A stretch of DNA of 64,000 nucleotides from Batillaria attramentaria (taxonomy: Eukaryota > Mollusca > Gastropoda > Batillariidae). The number at the start of each line of letters is the position of its first letter. Position 1 is the stretch's first letter. Location: the NCBI GenBank assembly GCA_018292915.2, contig JACVVK020000524.1:327501-391500 (forward strand), given 5' to 3'. Shown here piece by piece: positions 56,958 through 64,000 of this stretch. The position numbers and the translations under genes were made by a program. The notes under the pieces were generated by a model. It searched no databases. It was not told the DNA's origin and was given only the letters and a program-made list of their open reading frames with translations.

Positions 56958-59374
56958 CTGCAAAATAAATTACAATTTGACTCATTTCACATAGTCAAAC
57001 AATAACAAAAACCTGAATCCAAAACAACAAACAAAACAAAACAAACAAACTACTAAATGATAACACTTCTATAGCTAGGGAAATGGGAAAACCTGGCCAC
57101 TAAAGAAGGTAAATACCAGATTCTGTATTGCAGCTGGTGTCCAACGGTGTCCTCTTCTGACCCAAGGTAGTGTGGCTGTCGGTGTCTGTAAAATTAGATA
57201 CAAAAAATGGAAGTTCATAAACACTGATTTGCATTCACTTTACACTTGAGTCAAGCGTACACCTTCTGACAGTCAAAATCAATGTAAATACATGCAATCA
57301 GAAAATGACTGATACATCTGAAATACACTGAATACCATTTGAAAACCAGTCACTTCAGTGGAACAGGTTGCATAAAAAAGGAAGAGGAGCACGCCAAAAA
57401 TTTCTGTACTAACAGGTCTCAGCACGTCATCCACTGACATCCATCGCAGTCGTCCAGAGGGGCACGTCGTCCAGAGGGGCACATCATCCAGAGGGGCACA
57501 TCATCCAGAGGGGCACATCATCCAGAGAGGCACATCGTCCAGAGAGGCACATCATCCAGAGAGGCACATCGTCCAGAAAGGCACATCGTCCAGAGAGGCA
57601 CATCGTCCAGAGAGGCACATCATCCAGAGAGGCACACCCCCCACCCCCTCCGCCTAACCACCATCCTACTCTACAAACTATCAAACAAAATAAACCTTGA
57701 AATCCAGTCCATCTCCTTGGGCTGGTCCATCTCCTTGGGCTGCTCCGTCTTCTTGGGCTGCTCCGTCCTCTCTCTCGGGGCCTGGTCCTGATCTGCAACT
57801 GAGACTAACAAAGGGTGCTGAATTCATGTTGAAACAATAATCAAACATACAGACAAAAGTATCCTAATCATTCTCACACACACTCACAAACTTACACACT
57901 CCATTCAGTCTCTAAATCCTAACCCCTCCCCCCACCCACCTAGCCCTCTACCTACCCCAGGACCCGCTAACCTTCTCCCCAACCTAAGCTACGCTACACA
58001 AAAGGAAATGATCAGAATGATACTGGCCTTTGTTATCGATGTGAAGGGTGATCTAGTCCATCTGCTGGGGCTGGTCCGTCTCCTTGGGCTGGTCCGTCCT
58101 CTCTCTCTCCCTCCTGATCTGCAACTGAGACTAAAAATTGGTGATGAGTTCATGTTGAAACAATAATCAAACATACAAACAAAAATGTCCTAATCATTCT
58201 CACACACACTCACGAACTTTCACACTCTAAAATCCTAACCCCTCCCCCCCTTCCCTTCTACACCCCTCTCCCACCCCACCCCCTTTCCCCCCAACCACCA
58301 TCCTACTCTACAAACTACCAAACAAAATAAACCGTCGGTGTGAAGGGTGATCCAGTCCATCTCCTTGGGCTGGTCCATCTCCTTGGGCTGGTCCGTCTCC
58401 TTGGGCTGGTCCGTCTGCTTGGGCTGGTCCGTCTCCTTGGGCTGGTCCGTCTCCTTGGGCTGGTCCGTCTCCTTGGACTGGTCATCCTCTTTGGGCTGGT
58501 CCATCTTGGGCTGGTCCGTCCTCTCTCCCGGGGCCTGGTCCTGATCTGCAACTGAGACTAAAAAAGGGCGATGAATTCATGTTGAAACAACAATCTAACA
58601 TTATATACAAAAGTATCCTAATCATTCTCACACACACTCACAAACTTTCACACTCCATTCAGTCATCTAAATCCAAACCCCTCCCCCCACCCACCTAGCC
58701 CTCTACCTACCCCAGGACCCGCTAACCTTCTCCCCAACCTAAGCTACGCTACACAAAAGGAAATGACCAAAATGATACTGGCCTTTGTTATCGATGTGAA
58801 GGGTGGTCTGGTCCATCTCCTGGGGCTGGTCCGTCTCCTTGGGCTGGTCCGTCTCCTTGGGTTGCCGTGCGCCGTCCTCTTGCCAGGGATCCAGAAGGCT
58901 AGGGTTAACCTGGGGTTAACCTAACCCTGAGCTGCAACTTTGACTTAGACAGACTGATTAGTTCCAATCGAATTTAGTAATAGAAAAACATGCAAAAACA
59001 TCCTAAGCATACTCACACACGTTCAACCGCTCTTTCACTCTCCATTCAAGCAACTAAATCCTATCACCTCCCCCCTTCCCACCTACACCCCCTCTACCCA
59101 ACCCTCCCCCCTCCCCCACCACCAACCTACTCTACAAACTAGGAAAAAAATGCACCCATGAAGAAAACGACCACTGACCTTGCTCAGCCGACCCTTACCC
59201 TGCAGTACAGGGAGTTTGCCGATGGTCCAATCAGACGTCAACCTGGGCTCAGCAAAGGCAGAAGGCCACGCCAGCTCCTGACCTCCCAACGTCTCGGTGA
59301 TTCTCTTGCGGAAACTCGGAGTGCTGGTTCCTCGATCCTCACCTACAACGACGCCCCGTGCTGAAGGATGCCAT
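56753..59374 (-). CDS. Unrecognised minus-strand gene, five phase-consistent exons, N-terminus missing
   Basis: Exons 59374-59199, 58545-58333, 57792-57696, 57185-57117 and 56957-56753 join with phases 1, 1, 2 and 2 in one open frame of about 250 codons ending in TGA. Visible in order: SFRKRITETLGGQELAWPSA and TSDWTIGKLPVLQ; DQDQAPGERTDQPKMDQ then repeated DQPKET hexapeptides; RERTEQPKKTEQPKEMDQPK; HRQPHYLGSEEDTVGHQLQY; MDCSGESKSTFLSTPPQQ then NRVYSPILKTSRIN. No signal peptide or known domain is seen. No in-frame ATG was found upstream; a donor at 59743 in matching phase could end an earlier exon. TGACGTCA occurs in a promoter-like area near 60040 and 60140. Function unknown. Confidence 0.42.
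57117..57185 (-). CDS. Minus-strand gene, 69-bp exon
   Basis: Flanked by ATTTTACAG and GTATTT, phase 2 both sides; encodes HRQPHYLGSEEDTVGHQLQY in the frame that continues into the last exon. Confidence 0.4.
57440..57640 (-). repeat. 17-bp minisatellite in an intron
   Basis: About eleven units of GGCACATCATCCAGAGA-type (17 bases, + strand). Three units make 51 bases, so any frame shows a 17-residue periodic peptide. It lies between two exons of the minus-strand gene. Confidence 0.9.
57696..57792 (-). CDS. Minus-strand gene, duplicated hexapeptide exon (copy a)
   Basis: Acceptor CTCAGTTGCAG, donor GTTTAT. Encodes QDQAPRERTEQPKKTEQPKE and MDQPKEMDWIS. Phase 1 in, phase 2 out. Closely similar to 58333-58545. 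Confidence 0.42.
58333..58545 (-). CDS. Minus-strand gene, duplicated hexapeptide exon (copy b)
   Basis: 213 bp, phase 1 both sides, acceptor CTCAGTTGCAG, donor GTTTAT. Encodes DQDQAPGERTDQPKMDQPKE then DQPKET/DQPKQT/DQPKEM units of 18 bp and ends MDWITLHTD. Its frame is also open in a second register (TSPRRR repeats); the phase of the neighbouring exons favours DQPKET. Confidence 0.45.
59199..59374 (-). CDS. Minus-strand gene, first exon seen
   Basis: Acceptor CTATTTTCCAG, donor GTAAGG. 176 bp, open for 58 codons: WHPSARGVVVGEDRGTSTPS, FRKRITETLGGQELAWPSAF. Phase 2 in, phase 1 out. The opposite strand is also open here, so coding direction rests on the splice signals. Confidence 0.42.
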
Positions 59375-59744
59375 CTGGAAAATAGGTGACAAAAACCGTT
59401 ATGGTTCTGTCTTGTAAATTTCTAAGTCAGTGAGTTACAAATCAGTGAGTCACAAATAACAGTTACCAAAAACGGGAACAAATGGATGTGCAAAACTGCT
59501 CCAGATCTCTACGTCTGAAGTGCTACTATACGTCTCGGCTTCACTGAGAACATTTCACGGTTTGATTTTTTTGTTTGTTTGGTTCCCTGTCGTCAAAAAC
59601 AACCAATCGCTGGTAATTTGATGGATAAGCGTAAAACCACATGACTGAAAAATAAATGGCGTGACGATTAACTTTCTTTGACACAGAGCTGAAATCTGTT
59701 TTTCTCAAGATTTGTCACAGACCGAATCGGCGTAACACCTTACC

Positions 59745-60245
59745 CTCTCAGACACCACGGCTCACTGAAGTGTGTGACCCTCAGACAGATACGTTTACTC
59801 GGGCAAGGGCCGGATGGGTGAGTCCATTTATTTCCACGCAGGGTGATCAGATCTTGTACCCCGAAGAAGCCGTTCACAACAAACCCGCCCTAGATATGCG
59901 AGTTTTGAAAAAAAAATTGTGGAAACTGTGCTGTTTAAAATTTTGACTAGCAGCTTGCTGGAAACTAGAAACAGAAGACATTTCTTGCTGTTTGGTAGTC
60001 CTGTCACCCCTATAAAAAGTTACAATGACCGTCCACGTGTGACGTCAGATTCAAGGCTTTGAAACTGACCAATCGGGTCACAGACAAGGACCGACTTTTC
60101 AGGTAAACAACTCACCAAACTTGTGCGTCACAGCAATGTGACGTCAGTCCATCCGGACAGCACGTGCACCTCACCAAGCCAACGACGGCGTGCTCTCTCT
60201 CTCTCTCGCTCTCTCTCCAGTGATGTTTCGTTCACATGAGTACCG
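59745..60245 (-). promoter_or_regulatory. Possible promoter of the minus-strand gene
   Basis: Two TGACGTCA CRE-type palindromes in GTGACGTCAG context (near 60038 and 60139), a CGATTGGTC inverted CCAAT (near 60070) and a CTTTTTATAGG TATA-like motif (near 60010) lie within 250 bp, upstream of the first exons. No start site can be assigned. Confidence 0.3.
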
Positions 60246-60327
60246 CTCAGTGATTTCGCATGTTCCTACACAGTAGCCCCCCCCCCCCCCCTCTCAGTCC
60301 CGTCCTTTGAGGTGCCGGGGCTGACGT

Positions 60328-60329
<2 letters not shown>

Positions 60330-60425
<96 letters not shown>
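60330..60425 (+). repeat. (TG)n microsatellite, about 43 units, ending in CG
   Basis: A long TG tract followed by GCGCGCGCGC; a C run is just upstream at about 60276-60291. Confidence 0.97.
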
Positions 60426-60426
<1 letters not shown>

Positions 60427-60545
60427 GGATGTGAGGGTGGCTGTGAAGCGGATGGGCGTAAGAAAAAAAAAGAAAAAAAAAAGAAGGCAGAGACATTGAA
60501 AAAAAGCAGCTTTGGGGAAATACTAGCCTAATCCCGTTCTACCAG

Positions 60546-60719
60546 GGGGAGCCGGGGTGGCCGAATGGTAGAGCTTTGGACTTCTAATGCTCGGGTCGTG
60601 AGTTCGTATCCTGGCTGGAGACACATTTTCGTGCTGGCTTTTTCATCGTTGCCCCGTCTTTGATATCACCCGTATGTGGTGGAAAAGGACGTTAAACCCC
60701 AAAACACCCACCCACCCAC
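60546..60719 (+). mobile_element. SINE family A with 13-bp target duplication
   Basis: Head GGGGAGCCGGGGTGGCCGAA; duplication CCCGTTCTACCAG at 60533-60545 and 60720-60732. Confidence 0.92.
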
Positions 60720-61009
60720 CCCGTTCTACCAGTTCCCGCACGAGAGTAGGAAAAGAAAACCGGATGAAGTCGTCGTCAAAAGTATGCGCACGCACACCAA
60801 GCTCTCGGGCACGGGGGCAATACGGGAACTTGGCGCGAGTTTCAAATGAGCACGGGAAGTAAGCGGAAGTTACTGTCTACTAGAATGAACAACACAGTTC
60901 ACTTGCAACTCTGTCCCATTGGCTTCACTGACGTGAGCTTCTGTGCTGGCGTGAAACAGGTTAACCGAAACCTGAGCCGAGACGACTAATCAGTAACCGA
61001 GGAAAAAAC

Positions 61010-61418
61010 AACAACAATAATAATAATAATAATGAGTATTGTATAGGCGCTTTACCCAATTTCGTGAATCGGCTCAAAGCGCCGCGAACTGAACCCAACA
61101 CGCACGCTCACGTGAATCACACGCATTCTCTCACACACTGGACATAAACACATTACAATCACGTGGTGCGAAGGGTCAGCTCAGCTATTTAAATGTCGGA
61201 ATTTAGATTTGCATTTATTTTTCAAATTTGGTGGGCTGAACATTTCCAAAGCAGAGGGGGAGGAAGCCGGAGTACCCGGAGAGAACCCCCGACGATCGGC
61301 CCGAATGAACGGTGCCACATACGAGAAGGAAAAATTCTTTGCCCCGAGTGGGACTCGAACCCCTGACCTCTCGCATTGGTGACAAGTCCCTTGACCACTA
61401 GACCACCGACCGCCCCAA
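61010..61418 (-). mobile_element. SINE family B, full length
   Basis: Minus-strand head GGGCGGTCGGTGGTCTAG with B box GGGGTTCGAGTCCC; tail CTCATTATTATTATTATT. AACAACAACA on both sides may be a target duplication. Confidence 0.85.
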
Positions 61419-61447
61419 CAACAACAACAAAACGAACACACACGCTT

Positions 61448-61690
61448 GGTGACAAGCTAAGTGGACAGTTCTGCACAATTTTGTGGTCAACGTGTCATTT
61501 TACAGTGTGCACAGAAGCGTTGACTTCTGTCGCATTCACCGGCACAGTATATCTTCAGCCTGTTTCGGAGATAATTGTCTGCATGAGTTGTCTCTCTTGC
61601 ATACACAGAACCGCAGCAAGCATGCATTTTTCGTGCTCCGCCATGCTCATGCAGGCAATAATCTCTGAAACACTCCACGCTTCCTGTCAT
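61448..61690 (+). mobile_element. Fragment of the fold-back element
   Basis: It matches the left arm of 560-1173 (ACAGTGTGCACAGAAGCG, CAGCCTGTTTCGGAGATAAT, TGTCTGCATGAGTTGTC) and then a short part of the inverted arm. The outer ends are missing. Confidence 0.65.
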
Positions 61691-61739
61691 ATCCCGGTGT
61701 TAACCAGGCCCGGGAACTACGGGTTCTCCGGTGTCGGTC

Positions 61740-61982
61740 GTACAATCATCCACATCATGAGACGTGTCATAACAAGGGAAGCACCCTCAAAGTCTCACCC
61801 ATGAAGCTGGTGAGACTTGGCTGTGTGGCAACAGCCTCCCCATTGGGCCCATAGCACACCCGCTCTGGACGGTAGGAGCCGACCTAGCAGGTAGGGAAAA
61901 TCCCGCTTGCCTCGCGGGCTGGGACTCGAACCGGTTGTCCCGGTCCATGGCCCGAAGTGCTAACCACTACACTACGGGGGCC
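61740..61982 (-). mobile_element. SINE family C, uninterrupted copy
   Basis: Minus-strand head CCCCCGTAGTGTAGTGGTTA with B box CGGTTCGAGTCCC, resembling tRNA-Asp/Gly-type genes. The body includes AGAGCGGGTGTGCTATGGGC and shows the original state of the split copy at 478-1466. Confidence 0.8.
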
Positions 61983-62519
61983 GGTAGAAAATAAATGTGT
62001 TTCTTTTGTTGTCCTCTTAGCCTGTGTTAATCCTTTTGATATTACGATCACTCATTTTCCACTCCAGCAGGGGCAAAATATCCAGTCACGTCTGTAAACA
62101 GAACAGGCAACTGGTTCGCACGTCGGTTTCAGTTGGCGGCAATATTACTAAGGAGGGTAAACGCCCTTGTTTTGTGACACGCTGTGCGGTGGTGAATCGG
62201 TCTCGAGATCGATCGAAGTTTGCACACTAACATCTCGCCGATTTCGTCAACTTCTGTCCACTTACCGCCATTTTTCGAGCTTAACCTGCTACATGTAGGT
62301 GCGCCAATATCTTAGAGTGTAGTAGATGCACAAAATATGCCGCACAAACTTATACTTTGTCAGATACAAGCCTAAATAGCAAGCTAGTGTTTTTACCTAC
62401 GTATCACAACCGCACAGCGTATCACAGAGCAAGAGCGTCAGTTTACCCACCCTGATTTCGCCGACTCTGAGACATACTCGAACACCGGCGTAATGAGAAG
62501 CTAGACGCGCCCACACTGT

Positions 62520-62720
62520 CTGTTTTTTTAAGAGCAACCTTAAAACGTTCCTCTTTGTCAAGCTTTCCAGTAATTTCCCGTGTCAGCAGCTACTCAGTTT
62601 CACCAGTGTATGTCTGTCCACTGTTTGTAAAATGTGCGTGAGTGTCGGTGAGTGATTGGCGCATTGAGTTTATGCCAAAGAAATGCGCCCTACAAATGCC
62701 ATTTATTATTATTATTATAA
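62520..62720 (+). mobile_element. Possible LINE 3' end with (ATT)n tail
   Basis: AGCAACCTTAAAACGTTCCT can be read as SNLKTFLF, a phrase often found at the end of non-LTR reverse transcriptase frames. GCGCCCTACAAATGCCATTT and (ATT)n follow. Only the terminal ~200 bp are present. Confidence 0.4.
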
Positions 62721-62954
62721 TTAGATCATTCAGTATACTCCCCGGCTTCTGCTTGACTCCAGGGCATTTCTAGCCTCAAGCTGCGTTGACCCGGGGTATT
62801 TCCAGCCTCAAGCGGCTTAGTCTCGGGACACTTCACACCTGCTTAGACAGTTAAAGGGGCAATTATGATTTTTATGCTCACAGATCGCTCCGAGCTGTTT
62901 CTATCACTGATCACACCACTTAGACATGCACCTGCACAGTGCACAGCATCTCTA

Positions 62955-63133
62955 GGGGAGCCAGAGTGGCCGAATGGTAGAGCGTTGGACTTCCAGTGCT
63001 CGGGTCGTGAGTTCGTATCCCGGCTAGGGCCAAATATTTGTGCTGGCTTAGCGCTTTTTCATCGTTGCCCAGTCTTTGATACCACCCGTATGTGGTGGAA
63101 CAGGACGTTAAACTCCCAAACACCTACCCACCC
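62955..63133 (+). mobile_element. SINE family A with 14-bp target duplication
   Basis: Head GGGGAGCCAGAGTGGCCGAA; duplication GCACAGCATCTCTA at 62941-62954 and 63134-63147. Confidence 0.92.
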
Positions 63134-63166
63134 GCACAGCATCTCTAATGCTGGCACTGACGGAAC

Positions 63167-63342
63167 GGGTGGGTGGGTGTTTGGGGGTTTAACGTCCTTT
63201 TCCACCACATACGGGTGATATCAGTCAAAGACGGGGCAACCATAAAAAAGCCAGCACACATATTTGGCCCCAGCTGGGATACGAACTCACGACCCGAGCA
63301 TTAGAAGTCCAACGCTCTAGCATTCGGCCACCCTGGCTCCCC
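63167..63342 (-). mobile_element. SINE family A, inverted neighbour
   Basis: Opposite orientation to the copy at 62955-63133, 33 bp away, so the pair could fold into a long hairpin if transcribed. Target duplication not clear. Confidence 0.85.
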
Positions 63343-63427
63343 AACAGTCGTAGAACTTGGATGTTCGGCTCCTCGCGCGAAGATTTGAACCAAAGTACAC
63401 GTTACAAAAGGGTGCACGTCTACACGT

Positions 63428-63675
63428 CTATATAATAATAATAATAATAATTGAATATTGTGTAGGTGCTTTACCCAATTTCTTTAACTGGCTCAAAGCG
63501 CCGCGAGCGAAACCCAACACGCACGCTCACGTGAACGACACACATTCTTTTACACACTGAACATGAACACATTACAATCACGTTGTGCGAAGCAATCAGT
63601 TCAGTTAAGTTTCAGAATTTAGAGTTGCCTTTATTTTCAAATTTTGTGGACTGAACATTTCCAAAGCAGACATCA
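63428..63675 (-). mobile_element. SINE family B, partial
   Basis: The 3' part only, from the (ATT)n tail through GGAAATGTTCAGTCCACA on the minus strand; the tRNA-like head is missing. Confidence 0.75.
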
Positions 63676-63733
63676 GTAAGACGGAAGAAAAGAAAAGAAA
63701 ACAAACACACTGGAAAGCATGTTTAACTTTCAG

Positions 63734-64000
63734 GGGCCCGTATGTAATAGCCGAGGTTAGGGATTTTAGCCCTGGATTAGAGTCTAACCTCGAACTAAAC
63801 TAGCTCTAGGGTGAAATTTTTCAAGTTGTTGTTTTTTGTTTCAAGAAGCGGGCCCATTCCAACAAGGTGCCTAAGCCGTTATAGAAGGATTTTTTTCTTC
63901 CTTTCTTCGCTTCCTTTTTTTAAAATTTAATTTTGCTTTTGGGTTTCTTTTGTCCTAGTCTGGGTTAGGCCGCCAGTAGCCGTGGGTTAAATTAACCTCG
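63734..64000. mobile_element. MITE, copy 2 of the 1836-2135 family, cut by the window end
   Basis: Starts GGGCCCGTATGTA and follows copy 1 to GGGTTAAATTAACCTCG at 64000. The right end lies outside the window. Confidence 0.7.

Larger units (their letters stand above)
57670..59150 (-). repeat. Tandemly amplified exon-intron unit, four copies
   Basis: The hexapeptide exon plus its flanking intron sequence (ATGTTGAAACAATAATCAAA, CCTAATCATTCTCACACACA, ACCCCAGGACCCGCTAACC, TTGTTATCGATGTGAAGGGT on the + strand) recurs near 57690, 58050, 58340 and 58800. Copies at about 58050-58115 and 58800-58930 have lost the open frame or splice signals and look decayed. Confidence 0.8.

Noticed and set aside
58890..58935. 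Telomere-like repeats
   Set aside because: Only a few imperfect GGGTTA/TAACCC phrases; no array.
59158..59364. Plus-strand frame MKKTTTDLAQ... of 68 codons
   Set aside because: It has a real ATG, but splice signals on the minus strand (TATTTTCCAG acceptor, GTAAGG donor) and phase continuity with three further exons favour the antisense reading. Not fully excluded.
60546..60620. tRNA gene
   Set aside because: The A and B boxes belong to the head of SINE family A, followed by the SINE body and flanked by a target duplication. The same holds for the heads at 478, 24.7-25.1, 61.4 and 61.9 kb.

Overview
The window is animal nuclear DNA: one large, widely spaced, intron-rich gene on the + strand, surrounded by simple repeats and short transposon-derived repeats. 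The density of tRNA-derived SINEs, the long TG/CA tracts and the protein sequence suggest a lophotrochozoan, probably a marine mollusc such as a gastropod. The organism is an inference; no species is proven here.

The main gene is capicua (cic), an HMG-box transcriptional repressor acting downstream of receptor tyrosine kinase/ERK signalling. I could build a model of 21 coding exons from 6199 to 42263, about 2,725 residues. Every splice phase closes from exon 2 to exon 21. Exon 1 (6197-9211) is the long-isoform exon, with the Q-rich region, the DUF4819-like domain and a C-clamp-like Cys/His motif. Exon 2 carries the ataxin-1 binding motif, exon 3 the RSK/14-3-3 type site, exons 4-5 the HMG box, exon 9 a large Q-rich block, and exons 20-21 the C1 domain. 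Exon 1 has about five single-base frame breaks between 7.24 and 8.86 kb, while the other 5.2 kb of coding sequence has none. The C1 exon ends in a 32-bp tandem repeat that contains seven copies of the 5' splice site.

Layout: 1-4 kb is a nest of mobile elements (SINE, fold-back element, MITEs). A 213-bp segment that looks like a 5' exon is present twice (99-311 and 4988-5200). 6.2-42.3 kb is cic, with a 14.5-kb first intron full of MITEs, SINEs and microsatellites, and a 3.3-kb intron 7 that holds an unexplained coding-like exon on the same strand. 42.3-47.7 kb is probably a long 3' UTR. 47.7-53.5 kb is non-coding with MITEs and a 27-bp minisatellite. 53.5-60.2 kb holds a probable unrecognised minus-strand gene whose exons encode DQPKET-type hexapeptide repeats and have been duplicated in tandem. 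60.3-64 kb is a second cluster of SINEs.

Most other open frames are products of repeat periodicity or shadows of the cic exons. Homology calls were made by reading, with no database search.
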